Assembly: GCA_013399875.1 (NCBI GenBank)
Contig: VXAZ01003471.1
Location: 97,871-161,870 of the forward strand
Length of the DNA stretch: 64,000 bases
Origin: Gymnorhina tibicen
Taxonomy: Eukaryota; Chordata; Aves; Passeriformes; Artamidae
Direction: 5' to 3'
Both the position numbers and the translations under genes were made by a program. Of the stretch, positions 25,501 through 39,600 are shown one piece after another. The notes under the pieces were generated by a model. That model saw only the letters and a list, made by a program, of their open reading frames with translations, ran no database searches and had not been told where the DNA came from. How positions within the stretch are numbered: the first letter of the stretch is position 1; each line of letters begins with the position of its first letter.

Positions 25501-27534
25501 GTGAAACCTTTTTTAAATAAAATATTAACTTGAAAATTAAAGCTGTGTACTTGCACAAAGCTTGAAAGACATTCTTCTGAAGCTTAACATTGCCCTTAAC
25601 AGTTTCTTGTTGATGGTAAAGTTTTTATGTAGGGACTATATTTTTTAATTTGATCTAAGGCAGAATTTTGAAAGGCTTAAGTAAGAAACAGGATATTATA
25701 ATGGAGATAATATGGAGAATGTCTTTATTATAGATGTTTTTGTCATCATCAAGTGCTGGAATTGCAGCTGGTAGTTGAGATGCATACTTTGACCTGAAGG
25801 AAGCTTTACATTTTCTCTGATTATTTATAGGAGCAAAAGTCCTAGCCTGAAATCCCTTAAAAAGAATTTACATAACTGTTAAAAATGTGAAGAAAGCTTA
25901 TTATTCTAACACTTGCATTATGATGCAGCACCTATGACGTAAATTGGCCAGAAACATCTGTCCACTTCTGCAGATATTATAGCTTGCATGACTACATTAA
26001 AAGTCATGAGTCTGAAACTGGGAATTGAGAAAATGTGAAAGAAGGCAATTGGATCTGCAGCTGAACTAGTCAGGATGTAGGACATGCCTAGTCTGGGGAA
26101 GTTGTGGACTGTTTACACAGTGATTACACACAATTTCGTGACTTTACATAATTTGTGATTGCTGGCAGCACTTTGTCTGTTACAAAGTAGAAATAATACT
26201 GCTTCAAAATCTGAAAGCATAAAGTGTCATTTTCCCTCCTACTCATGGTTTCACAGAAAATTCACTTTTTTTGGAAAAAAAAGTGTGGTTAAAACATTTA
26301 AAATAATGCAGGGCTTTTGACATGCACTGCTGTAGTTAAAATGTGGCACATGAGTTGATTTGCTTGTTGAAAAGTCAGTTCCATTTAAAAAACGGTCAGA
26401 AATTTTTTTCTTGGAATGGAATTTTCTAGGAAGAATTGAAATCAGAAAGTAGGTGTTGAGAAATGCAGTTTGTTCTGTTACTGTGCAGTGTTTCATAATA
26501 GCTTTCATTATAAAGCAGTGAGGAAAGTTAAGGGTAAATTCCTGTGTGGGAGAAGGGGCATATAGGCTTTTCTAATTCTCTTCATATATACCACTCTGCA
26601 ACATGCAGAGTATTGCAAAACACTGTGGTTATTCCAAGGCTTCTCAACTTGTTGGGGATTGCAACAGGAGATTTTGTTAGTACACCTGTGTGTGTGTCTT
26701 TTTGAGCATGCATATATAACTTGGCAGGAGTTTAAAATAATACAGTTAAGAACAGGAACAAATTCTCTTCACTCACCTCGATGACTTCATGGGATCAGAC
26801 ACTGGGATGGTGGCATTTTCTGACATTTTCTTGGGCAGCATTGTTCACTCTCTGCCAAGAACAGTTCTCTCAGCAAGTCTGAGGGTACTGGGCAGGCATG
26901 ATGCATTCCTCATTGTAGGATGTACTTCCCACTGCAGTGTTATGGAACCAGGTCAGTCTTAGTATCTGCACCATGTGCACTTAGTGCCAGAGTGCAGTGG
27001 GTCCAGACTGGCTGTAAAGGACTGCTAGGGGTGGACACAAGTATCCCCACGGTAAGAGCTGCCTCAGAAGCAAATTTTTTGTTTAAAAAAATTGGTTTGG
27101 AACTACGTGTTCGTTTTAAAAACAGCAAATCTGCCCCTACAAGCATTGTAAAACTTGTGGGTTGCTGTATGTATGAGGGCTGGAAACATCTTCTGAAAAA
27201 GATGAAATGAAAAGAGTACTGAATGAGTTGCTTTTATTGTACTTGGAAGATTATGCATACCTTATACATAGTTTATACTTGTTTGTTTTTTCAATCCTTA
27301 GCAGCAAATCTTGAAAGGAATGTGCTGGGTCTGGGTTTAATTGGATACAACCTTTATTCCATTTTTCAGACACGCACACAAAAAAAATCTTTTTCTGTTC
27401 TTTCCCCTTGCTCTCAGTAGATGTATTTGACTGCTTAACATCTCTAAAGTTAATATTGTGGTGTTTCCCAAAGCTTTTGCTCCTTATGGAAGCCTGTTTT
27501 GGTCAGTACTTAATTTTTGTTTTTGTTTTGTCAG

Positions 27535-27656
27535 CAGCCATGCAGCAGGTCTTAGACAACCTTACTGATCTGCCGACATCGACAGGCGCTGAAGAAATAG
27601 ACCTGATTTTTCTTAAAGGAATTATGGAAAACCCTATCGTAAGATCACTTGCTAAG
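27535..27656 (+). CDS. PALS2: PALS2 start-codon exon, first half of L27N
   Basis: The ATG is at 27540-27542, followed by 39 codons beginning [12 protein letters not shown]. The exon ends AAG|GTATTT at 27656 in phase 0. The acceptor is a tandem 'tcagcag', so the exon starts at 27535 or 27538, leaving only 5 or 2 untranslated bases before the ATG. The bulk of the 5' UTR must therefore come from an upstream exon. With the first acceptor, position -3 is G, a favourable context; position +4 is C. The encoded segment is the first part of the N-terminal L27 domain ([14 protein letters not shown] helix). This is the expected initiator for the family. Confidence 0.95.
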
Positions 27657-30600
27657 GTATTTAACTTTGCTGCTTTGAGTAGAATCTGGAAATGTTTTAA
27701 TTCTTACATTATTGTGTGGACATTGAGTATGGATTGAGGTATCAACAACATGTTACTGGTACATCATTAAAAGACTTGAAGGCCAGCTTGATGGTGAAGA
27801 TTTGGTAGAGTGTAATTTCTGTGCATGCTGGTTAATTGTTATATAGAATAATCTAGAGGAAGAAGAAAAATTCAGAGATACAGAAATAATGTGGTTATAT
27901 TATTTATGAAGAAAAAGTCAAAATACTTGAAATTAGAAGCAGTTGATTTTAATGTAGTCATGTAACCACTGCTGTGTGCAAAACCCATATGCCTTCTGAC
28001 TTTCAGCATTTTTGCCAGAGATGAAAAGTGAGAGCAGTAACCTTCGTTCTCCTGTGGTATAAACAAGTTTTCTTTTCGTCTTTAGCTCAAAACTACTTTC
28101 TGACATGCCCAGGAAAATATTCTCTCCATGCCCTTTCCTGGATCTCAGAGTAATGCCATTACCTTTGATTGTCAGGTCTCTGAAACATGGATTATCCTAA
28201 GTTTTTGTTCTTGGTTACGAAAATCTTTTATGTATAGGTGGTAACAATCAATTATAAATATGTAAGGTGATATTTGCAAAAAAATCTTTGGACTCTGTAA
28301 ATAAAATATAGCTGGTCTTACCAGTAGGAAATGCAGTCAAATATTGTACATCACTTATATTTGTTCTTAATCTTACTTCATAAAAACAAGCTCCTTTCTT
28401 GAGGAAAACCCAGTTAAATACAGCTGTCTCTTTAATAGGAATAGACATCTGAAAGCAGTGCCCACTGGGCAGGTGTGAAATCCTCTGTAAAGCTAAAGGA
28501 TTGTCGTCTAGGGATTTTGTTCAGTATAAAAATCTGGAAAGGAAAACTTCTCACGAGAATTCATATAAAAATTTACTTCTGTTTAGGTGTTCAAAAAATG
28601 GTTTTAAGTTGAAGACATGGCATAGTAATAAACTTAGAAGTAATGGAAGTGTCTCATCTGCTGGTGAGATGACTGCAGAGGGAAAGATTTGTGTACTAGA
28701 TTTACTAGAGTAAGTAAAAGCATTTTTTTTACTGAAGATGGAAATAACGTTAAGTATCTGCTGCATAGGCCATCTTATATATTTATCATGAAGAAAATGT
28801 TCATTGCAAAGCCTTTTTTTCTTACCACGAATTTGTGCTTTAATGGCCAATTACAATTAGGTGGAATTTGATGACTAGCAGATGTAAAAAAAAGCACTTG
28901 TAATGGAAACAGATTCTTAACTGTACACATGCTTTGTCTAGAATGCTTAAAGGTTTTAATTGTGTTCACGTGGCATGACTGCACTCATATTTTCTTTGTA
29001 ATTATTTTGGAAAAATCCTCAGTCTTAACCAGCGGTGCTAAATAAGGATAAGATCAAAACACATTTGGTGAGGCGTATGTAGTTCACATATATATCTATT
29101 TGTCCCTAAAAGTGCATAAATTTGCTTTTCTATTAGAAGAGCTGGTTTTACCAGAATTAACAGTTCTCTGAAATGGTTACATTATTTAAGCAGAATCATT
29201 CCAAAGCAGGCCGGAAATGCAAAAGCTTTTTCATTTTCCTTTATTAGCCACTTATTAAGATTAATCATTATGTAAAGTATGCCAAAAAAAACGAAAAGAA
29301 ACTTAGGGAAATGTGCTGCAAGCCGTACAAACTTATTTTCTCCTTTTGGTCCTTAAATAAATGAAGGCAGACAATGAGCATAGTAGGCAGACAATAAGCA
29401 TAGTAGTTAGATTATAGTATTTTACAGTGCAAAGTTTGGCCGATCTTTTAAAACTGTTACATTCATTTCACACTTTTCCTGTATAGAATAAAGGCAACAA
29501 GGTAGAAATTACAGATTTGTTTGGGATAGGGATCTTTTGCTGAACCTTTCCACTTTTCAGCAGGTGGTAGAGGAAAGGAGAACTAACTGTTATCATTGTA
29601 AAATGTTTTTTCTTGTCACTGATGTTTATAGAATCACAGAGTAGTTTTGGTTGGAATGGACCTTTAAAGGTCACCTTGTCTAACCCCCTTGCGATGAGCA
29701 GGGACATCTTCAACTAGATCAGGTTGCTCAGGGCCCTGTTCAGCCTGACTTTGATTGTTTCCAGGGATGGAGCGTCAACAACCTTTCTGGGCAACCTATT
29801 GCAGTGTTTCACCACACCCATCCTAAAACCTTTCTTCCTTATATCTAGTCTCAATCTACCCTCTTTTAGTTTAAAATCATTATGCCCTGTCCTATTGCTA
29901 AAAGCCCTACTAAAACGTTCGTTCCCATCTTTCTTGTAAGCCCCCTTTAAGTATTGAAAGATTGCTGTAAGGTCCTCCCAGAGTCTTCTCTTTTCCAGAC
30001 TTATCAACCCCAACTCCATATCTTTCCTGTGCTGATGTTTGTGTTCAATCCTAACTAGTCTTTAGAATTACTATGCTTTTTGGAGAATAGTTGTTGAACT
30101 TGGAACATGCATGAATTCTCTTCAGTTTTGCTACTGAGCTACGGTATCAAAATTCTCTTCTTCTGGATTGTTAACTATTCTTTCAAACCTGAAAAATCTT
30201 CTTTCTGCTGTCACACTGTTGCTTTTAGCATTGTAGCACAGCCTACAGCAGACCAGGTGAATGCCCAGCCCAGGCCAAGGAAACATCTTGGGAGTAATCT
30301 GTGAGTGTTTAGTCCAGTATTTAAGATGTAAGATTGTTGGAGGTAAAAGCCTTACTATTTGAACATTTGGCAAGTATGATAAGTACTGAATGCACAGAAA
30401 GGCTCAATTCAGTATAAATGTTTCTGAAATGCTGAAATTAAAAAAAAAATGGAATATCTAAGTTAGGTATTCTTATTTGTTTGTTTGTTTTTTAACTTAT
30501 TCATACCATTCCATATTCTTCTATTCCTCAGCATATTACAGGATCAGAGATTGTTCACTGTTAAAACTTTCTGTTCCCCAGTATATACATGGCCTTGATT

Positions 30601-33600
30601 TTGGAGTGAAGGGTGAGGATATTTGTATGTAGATTGTATCTCTCAGTGTTAGTGGTGGTATTTCAAAAACAACAAATGAGAAATAAGGTAACCCATATTC
30701 TCTAATCTTACAAAGGTTTTGCAGCTGGATTATGTTTAAAGTCCTTAGATTTGTGTTTTTGCTTGCTGCAAAAGAAATAAACTTTAAAAGAAGGATATTG
30801 TTTACTGTATGTATTATGTACAAAATAGCATTCCCTTATTAAGGAGAATGTGTGTAGGTGCTGAGCTTCCTATAACTTTGTAATCACAGTTGTTTGGTTT
30901 GTGTGTGTTGGTGTTGGAGAATGTTTGAAATGCCTTTATGTTAAGTTAGCCTTTCCAGGGTTTGGTCATGAGTCCTGCAGAAATAGCATTTTATAGATAT
31001 GAAGTCCAATTTAATACTCAGATGATTTCAGGAAGCAAGGTTTTCTGCTTTTTTTTTTTTTAGCAAAATTTTATTTTATTGTCTGTGTTAAAGCACTAAT
31101 AAGAGAGTAGAAGTGCTTGCATACCTTCAAATTATATCTGTGGGAAGTATATATAGATGACTCTGAATTATACCTATTGTGTATTTGTTTTTTATATGCC
31201 AAAGAAATAGCTCTTTTGTAAATTTCTTGTTGCTACAGTGTTGAAAGTAACTCAGATTCTCAATTAAAAGTTTTTTTTGGCCTCCTCTTATTCTCTAATT
31301 GTATGATAGAGCACTGTCTGTAATAAACAAGTGATGTATTCAGAGATGCTTCTCTTTCTGCTCAAAGCATCTACCTTTCAATAAATTTCGGTATCTGCAG
31401 AGTTCAGGAAAGGATTATGTCTGCAGGAGTAGCTCTAGAAGTAGATGAAATGTTATCAGAGAATCACAGGATGGTTGAGTCTGGAAGGGACCTGTGGCGG
31501 GCATCTGGTTCAACTCTCCCTGCTCAAGCAGGGCCATCTGGGGATGGTTGCCCAGGACCACATCCAGACAGCTTTTGAGTATCTCCAAGGAGGGAGACTC
31601 CCATCTTCTCTGGGTGACCTGTGCCAGTGCTCAGTTGTGCTCACACTGGAAAAAGTGTTTCCTGATGTTCAGACAGAGCTTCCTGTGTTTCATGTTATGC
31701 CCACTGCCTCCTGTCCCGTCACTGGGCACCACTGGAAACAGGCTGTCTCTGTCCTCTTTGCATAGTACACTTTTTATACACATTGATGAGATTGCCCTGA
31801 GCCATTTCTTTTCCAGGCAGAACAGTCCCAGCTCAATCAGCCTTTCCTCAAATGTGAAGTGCTCCAGACCCTTCATCATATTTTGGCTCTCACTGGGCTC
31901 TTTCCAGTATGTCCAGAGTGTTCAAGGTGTGGCCTCACTAGAGCTGAGTAACACTCACTCTTCTAGTAATACTTTTAATGCAGCCCAGGAAACTGTTAGC
32001 TGCCTTTAACTCTGACTTTTCTTTAGCATTTCCTTCAGTTACGCAGATTTTTCTGTAGAATGTGCTATTCAAAAGGTGTTTGAATGGGAGGAGTCTGAGG
32101 CAAATGTTTTTCTTGCAGACTCTGAAAAGATCCCGTAATTCTTTTTTTGTCCTTCTAGAAGGTGTACTTGTCCAGGATTCTGAAGAAGGAAAGGTCCTGA
32201 GGTGCTGTACTGCTGATAGAGCAGTGCTTGATGTGTATAGTATAGAGGAGATACAAACTTACAAGCTTCTCTGGCGTCTGCTGCTTATAAAGTTTGTTGG
32301 GTCATGTAGTTGAGCATGCAAAATCCTTCAGCAGTTAAATCAGGTTATCCTATATACAATTTTTCTGGCTTTCCTGCTGAAGATTGCACTGAAAAATTAC
32401 TTTAAAAGCTTATAAATTTGAACCACTTGAAACTTATTTACATTATAGTCTCATATTATTAATCTTACAGGCTCATGAACGACTGGAAGATTCTAAACTT
32501 GAGGCTGTCAGTGACAACAACCTGGAGCTGGTGAATGAAATTCTTGAAGACATCAGTCCATTAGTAAATAAGGATGAAAATATTGCAGAATTGGTTGGAA
32601 TACTCAAGGAGCCTCATTTTCAGGTGCCACCTTTTTACTATATATTACCAACTTACTGTATCAGTAACTTCATCCGTAACATTTCCAGGTGATCTCAGTT
32701 CCTGATCAGGAACTTTGTGCATTTCAGTTCAGCTGCTGGCATTCGTACTTGTGTGTAAGACGTACAGTTTGCAGAGTGAATGAACGTGGTTCTTCTGTGA
32801 TCTGATCTGCACTGCAGCTGAAGCTGAGACTCTGCATCCCTCTCACTGTTGCTCTCCTTAAATGAAGTGTTGGGATATGCTCGTCGAAAGCAGATATTTT
32901 TCCATTTTGCTGTTTCTATGACCAGCTTCTGTACTGAACCTTGAAGATCAAGGTTTGAAAATCCTTGGTAGATTGTGGCCTTTCTAGGCAGGGTTCAGTG
33001 GACTTTACTACTTAGCTAAAGGAATCCTGTAGAAGAACATAAACAACTTTTTGCCACAATATAAGTGGGCTTCTTTTGGCAGACAGTTATGGAGTCATAG
33101 GCATTTCGGAGGTAGATGAGTTTAAACACACTTTTTTCCCAAGTTTTCCATTACATGTTATACAAACATAGCAGTGAGATATATTACTGTTTAACATAGA
33201 TAAACACTGGAAATGCTGTTGGCTGTATTGTGGCCTATTGGAAGAGGGATCACTTCAAGAACTCAGCTTTTGGGGCAGTAGCTCTTCTGAGTACTGACAG
33301 TTCCTCTGCTTCTCCTGTGTTGGCCTCCCTTGTGCTCCTACTTCTCCAGAAAGGCATCATAGCTAAGTGATCAAAAACTATGATTTGGAGACTTACTAGT
33401 GCATAAACCTGCAAATCAGTTTTTGATCCCATAGAAGGTGTTGGGACTTGAAAAGGACTGGATGAGTTTGGAGGAATTGGTAGTTAAAATGCAAAAGGAT
33501 TAGAACTGAGGGCCAGCTGGTGCAGTGACAGACCTGACAATGATCCATTGTGTTAGATAGAGAAAATAAAGCTGTAAGTCAAAGAGGATGATGAATCAAA

Positions 33601-36600
33601 AGATGAAAAGGGCATAACAATCGAAGTGCTGCATTTTGAGAGGCATGGTGGCAATGATCTCTGGAGGGAGATGGCAAAGGCCAGAGAGAAGCTTGGGCAA
33701 AGAATCTTTGGAGTGGAAACTGGAAATGGCCTGTACGAGGCTGAGATCAAATAAGAATTTTATTTTGGGTGAATAGCCAACACTAAGGCAAACCCGGCAT
33801 TTAATCCTGTTCAGTGGTCAGATCTACAGAGAGGCAGAATGTGATGCTGGTGTCAGATACTTCATTAGTTCAGGCTTAAGCAACTTAAACATGTAATTTA
33901 AAAGTTCCAAAATAGATAGTGAACTAGAATGTCAGTATTTATGCTCTTTCTTGTACCTTTTTTGTTGCTCGATATATAAGGAGCAGACATGAAACTGCAT
34001 ATATGCTACCTTAACTTTATAGTTTTGCTCTGATTTTTTGTTAGTGCTTCCTAATTGCATGTTAAAGGTAAATTTAGCAAACCTCTCTTCTGTTTTCCTT
34101 CCCTGTCCCAGCAGTAGGCATCTAGGGAAGACTGTAAGGCTAGAACAAGCCAACAGTGATACCTTCCAAAACGTGTTGTGAAGGTTTAATGATTTGTTGC
34201 TCAGACTTCTGAGTGAGAAGTAGTATCATCCACCTGTGGTTCTCTTCCATGAGCTTACTCAGTTGTCTTTTGAACCCATGTGAAAATCTGTCATTCACAG
34301 CATCCCCCATCTGAGTGGAGACTCTGCTCTTTTGGTTTTGAGACTGTCTCCTGTTGATTTCACTTAATATCCCTGTCCTCTTATGTAGGAAGAAAGTGAA
34401 CAGTTTTTTGTAGTCAGCTTTTCCATGTTACTTGTGGTTTGAGAGACCTCATTGTATCTGTGTCAAGTAAATAAAATGAAGGGAAGCAAAGCTGTATATA
34501 GCATGGATTTATGAAGTCGTGTCTTAATTTCCATTGCATTTCCTACTTATGGCCTAAAAGTTCCTAGTATTTGGTTTGCCTAATTAACAGCTGGTGAATA
34601 GAATAGAACAGAACAGTTCAGTTAGAAGGGACCTACAGGGATCATCCACTCCAGTGGATGCCTGACCAGTTCAGAGCTGACTGAAAATTAGAGCCTGTTG
34701 TTAAGGATGTTCTTCAAACGCCTGTTAAACACTGACAGATGTGCGGCATCAACCACCTCTTTAGGAGCCTATTCCAGTGTTTGACCACCCTTTCAGTAAA
34801 GAAGAGGTACCTCTAGGCTTATGGAGTGTAGAGGTGGATTGTTTGTTAGGCATGGTTTGGTTTTGTATTATTTACATTTCCGAGATAACCATTTCTGAGT
34901 CTGTCAGTTAGTGTATTAAACTGGGATTGTGTTTTCCCTTGCAGTCTGTGTTGAATTTCATTTGCCTTGTTCTCAGTCTGTTGCTCATGAGGTGCCTCTG
35001 AAGGTTACAGTCAGTTGTTTTAGTCCTTGAATAGTTCATCAGCATCACCAAACTGTCATTTCACTTCTCATCCCTATTTCCTAGGTCATTTATCTGACAT
35101 GCCAGTGTATTGACAGGTGTAGAACTGAGCCCAGACACCTGTGGCAATCACCTGATGACATGAATTCTGAAAAATAATAATACTGTATTCCTGACACCAA
35201 TTTTCTGTCTTTTACCCAGTATTTTCTTCCACTTGAAAGCCTTACTGCTTATCCTGTTGTAGTTTTGTTTAAAAGACTTCTACCAAAGGCCTTATGGAAA
35301 TTGATCTATATTAACAGTTCTAACTGCCTTGTTGCCGCACTTGGTCACTCTTCCAAGGAATCTGACTAGATTTGAGAAGCGTGACTTCCTTATTGAAGCA
35401 TGTTGATGCTTTCCCATGATGTGTTTTGTCCAGTCATTCTGGGTTTTGTGGAAACTTCTAATTTGTTTAGTATCAGCATCACACTTACTGTTTTGCAGTT
35501 TGTTAACTGTTCCTTGGAACCCAGTTTAAAGATTCATGTCATGATTATTGCATGCTGCTACTTTCCCTGTAGTGTTGGGTTAGTCATGGGCGTGTAAGAA
35601 AAATACAGTGCAACTTTGCTGTAAAACTTTGTGCTGGATTGCACAAAAAGGTTTTAATAGTGTGAAAGGAAGAGAAAAGAGATGGTTGAGATAGTTAAAT
35701 GCTACCCTGGAGAATGAGCCTATTCATCACTCTGTCAGAATTGGAATTAATATTTTTAAAAAGTCTGAAGAAGCTTTGACTTGTATTTTTTCAATTTATT
35801 TTCTAAGTGCCTGTTGGAGGCATTCAGTCTCATTCGCAGAAACAATGAGAAGCTTTGGCTGCTGCGTACAGGCAAAAGCACCTATCTACTTACTTCGTTG
35901 AAGTGTATCTGTTGTGATTGAATTCTGAAGCCTAAAATTTTCAGCCCTTAATTTTGTACTTCCATTACCCCTGTGGAGGCAAGCAACAAAATCATTCCTT
36001 CTGCTTTTTACCCTTTTTAGTTTTAACTGAACTTTTCAGAGGTCGAAGTGTGAAAGTTCTAATGAGTTTCACAGTATTGATGGCTGGCCACTAGGTCAGT
36101 ATGTGTTGGAGAGCCAGCTGGCACAAGCAGTGCATGGAAAAGGCTGTAGCAAATCTTACCAGACAGTAGCTAGAGAGCAGAGCACAGGAGTGGTAAGAGA
36201 GGTTGCCTTGAGGGAAGAAGAAGCAGTTAAAAATTTTCACATTGCTGGAGTGGTTAAACATGCAGAAGAATCACTTCTGCTTCTTCTTCAATGGAAGAGC
36301 TTATTCTGGTACTTTCAGCTTTCCAAAAATTAGCCAAACCATTCATCCTAAATAGATTCTGCTGGCAATAAAATACTTAATCTGAAAAGCAGCCAGTATT
36401 GTCTTCTAACAGTTAGATTTGTAAGGGCTAATCATACTTTTAAAAGGTTTCCTTTAGAAAAAGTGATCTTAAGTTCCTTTCTAGACAGATATTAATAGAT
36501 AGGGTTATTTTCCCCACATATTCCTGTGTTCTTACCAGCCCTCCTGATTTTTCTGAGGTCATAAATGATTTCCTCACTTTTCCAGAAGAGCCTTTAAAAT

Positions 36601-39600
36601 GTGTTCTTTTCACATGAACAGTAGGGGCCTGTAGTCCATTTATTAAGTTCCAGTGTTTAAACAATGTTATCAGGGAAGACTAGCACACCTTTAGTGCACA
36701 AAAGAGGAAAGGAAGTATTTTAAATACTTCTAGGCCCAAAGTGTTAGGAAAGGAGTCCTGAATTCAAGATTATAGAGTCTTTCTGCTCTTGTGTATTCCC
36801 TCCCACCACAGCCCCCAGTTTGTAATGTAATTGTTCTTTTGGATCAGCGTTGGGGAAATAGTTATTATATTATTTAAGGCAATGCTTCATAACATGTATA
36901 GATTGTGCTGAGAAGTTTTTTAGGAGAAACAAATGTTGAGTTTGAACGTGGCTTCGGCACTGTAGAGAGCCTTGAATGTTTAACGTTTCTCTGCTTACTG
37001 AATTTTTAATTATGTTTTCAATTATTTTTTTACCTGTCAAATGTATGCAGCCACAGAAAACTACTGTAAAGAGGTCAATATCTTCTAAGTTTATGGATTG
37101 TTTTTTGACAGTATCTTACATAAAGAGATCATACTGTCTGTCACAGGATCGTGTATACATTGTGTGTTACCTCTTGTGCTTTGTAGGAGTTCTTCAAAAT
37201 GCCTTATTCTGTCAATATTGCCATTTTTTCATGAGAACCTTTCTACAGCTGTCCAGTCTTGGATAGTCAGCTGATCCTGACTGGAGAAAATTACAGGAGA
37301 AAATTTTGTATGGAGGAAACTTTGAACCATTTTATGGTTGTTGATCAGTCCGTGTTGTTTTGCAGACTTTGGCAGTGGTTTTATAAGTTTTATAAGCACC
37401 AGTATGCAAAGGTCAGATTCCAGAAGTGAACTGGAGTTGCAGCAGCACAGGATCTGACTTTTTCTGATATCACAAGAAAGAAAAAAGAGAAGTTCATGCA
37501 ACTGTATTTCTCAGCTCACTCAGCCATGTTCCTGAAATAAGAAAGTAACTTAGTGACAATAAAATGTTGGCACCTAGTCCTGCAGTGGTACAGGCACATG
37601 GCCCCCATTGCCAGGTGCCTGTGCTTAAGTGTTCTTCAGGACTGTAAGTCATGACCTGACTGGCTGGAAACAGGCTCATAAAACTGGCACAGAAGTGAAG
37701 AGTTTGGTGTGGGACAGTAAAAAGTTAACTATGCCTTAAGGAAACCAATGAACTACTTTTCTTAAAGAAACCACTTCATAGTTGTGGGCAGCAGTGTACA
37801 GTTCCTCATAATCCTTCTGTGGCTCAGGCATTGTGTAAATAGCAGGAAAAAGATCCTGTGATTGAGAGATGGTTAAGTAGCGGTTGTATGAATTCATGCT
37901 TATCCATAAAACAGAATGGTTAAAAAGGATCAGAATGTGAAATGGGATCAAATTTAAGAACTGAAGAATTTTACAGAGCATGTTAATTTGAAAAGGATGT
38001 CACAGACTGTTATCTCAGTAGGCTTTTTAGACTGTGGATCAGATTATAATCTATAAATTGCGTTACTATTAAAGGGCAGGGAGATGTACAGGCAGCTGTG
38101 TGAGGCTCCATGAGAAGTATAGTGGGTTGTGGTCAGAAACTTCAGGAACAATTTGTTCTAGTGTGTGACCAGAAGAAAACTGGAAGTTTCATACTGCTGT
38201 ATCTACCTGGTTTTCTGAGTGCTAATCTGTTAAAATGTGTAGCTGATGCAAATTAGTTTCATTTTGGAAGTGTAGAAAGATCCAAAAATATGTTGCTTGC
38301 AAACATTTGCAGAGAGATCTATTCTCCTGGTTTCTGGGTTGGATGTGTCTTGGATAGTGAGGAATTTGAAATTGCTACCATCTGACAGCTGCTTGATTTA
38401 AATAAATGATTGTTTTTCCTATTTAATTTGATTTGGTTTGTGTCCACAGTATCAGAGCAGCCACAATAAGCAGCTGTCTTTACAGTCTTAATGGAAGTGG
38501 CAAAATCGGTGAATTAGTAATTCCTTGTAACCTCAAGCTGAAATATCAGCAGGTTCATTGTGTAATGGGCAGATTAAAATGACTGTTCAGGTGTGTGACA
38601 CTTTGAGGGCTTGAATGCTGAGTTTAGCACTAACCTAATGTGGTTGCACAGCCTTTAGCTTAGAGAGGTGGCTTACAGAAGGATGGAGAAGACTGCACAG
38701 CAAATCATTACTGTTACCTGCTCACCTGCTCTGCTTTCTGGTAGTTTGCTGTCTTCTTGAGGCGTGTGCATGTCAGTGTCAGTGATAGTCCCCATGGTGT
38801 CTTCTCTTTTTATCTGCTTCCATGACACCAGTCAGTAATCTGGCTTAAGACTGTGTCTGACCAGTCACGGTTTGAAACAAAGCTGTGTAGTTGGAGGCCC
38901 AGTAGGCATCTCCCCTGCTTGCTGCTTCTCCTCTCTCTGTATCTGATAGTGCGACTCCCTGTGCTGTAGGATGCTTTATCTTGGACTCCTGTGTATGATG
39001 GCTGTAGGGTGTCCCTTTTCCTCTCATAGAATCACAGAATTGTTTGGGTTGGAAGGCACCTTAAAGATCATCTTGTTTCAGATGCCCCACCACGGGCAGG
39101 GACACCTTATGTTAGAAGGTGGCAGAAAGACAGAAAGTCTCCACTATTTTAATGCACAGGTTTGCTCTTGGTTTACCTGTATGTATTGTCTCACAAATAT
39201 TTCTTAATCTTAAGTTATCTTTTATGAGAAAATCATGCCTAAATTGCATTGTCTTCCAAACATGATTATATTCATTTGGATCTCCTCCTTCTACCTTGTA
39301 TTTATGTGTCTGGACTGGTGAAAACACTGTTAACTCGAAGGTCCGAGCTCTTGTCTTCCGGAAAGTAAATTCTGTCAGCATGGATTCAGTTGGTGCTAGA
39401 ATTCTGCCTTGGCTTTATGCAAACAGGAAGCACTCACTCTGCAGATGGCTAGAAATTCTTGCATACCTGTCATTATCCAAATTACTGTGGAGGAATATTT
39501 TATTACTGTGGAGGAAAATTTTATTGCATTAAACACAAGTATCTAATGATGAGTTATCTTCATTTTTTGCGGTGGGTTGTTTGTTTACTGTAAGCATTTG

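Larger units (their letters stand above)
6116..27534. other. PALS2: Long non-coding stretch, probable 5' intron of PALS2
   Basis: This stretch precedes the start-codon exon of PALS2. No protein family, tRNA, rRNA or intact mobile element is recognisable. Open frames are all short (under about 135 codons), lie on both strands and have no coding character. Low-complexity tracts occur at about 9340-9480 (AT and TG), 16680-16730 (A/C-rich) and 23690-23720 (TG). A 23-bp direct repeat lies at 16471-16515. A possible old repeat remnant begins near 8520. A small non-coding 5' UTR exon could be hidden here but cannot be picked out by eye. Confidence 0.55.
27657..32470 (+). other. PALS2: PALS2 intron after start-codon exon
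   Basis: This 4.8-kb intron has donor GTATTT and acceptor TTACAG. It contains two antisense CR1 fragments (about 29627-30030 and 31457-32010) and a 20-bp tandem duplication at 29366-29405. Otherwise I see only AT-rich sequence with no coding or RNA gene. Confidence 0.85.

Noticed and set aside
31494..32009. 171-codon plus-strand open frame
   Set aside because: It is the antisense shadow of a CR1 copy.
37736..37981. 81-codon minus-strand open frame in PALS2 intron 2
   Set aside because: It has a plausible-looking sequence but no recognised domain and no supporting splice sites. Chance frame.
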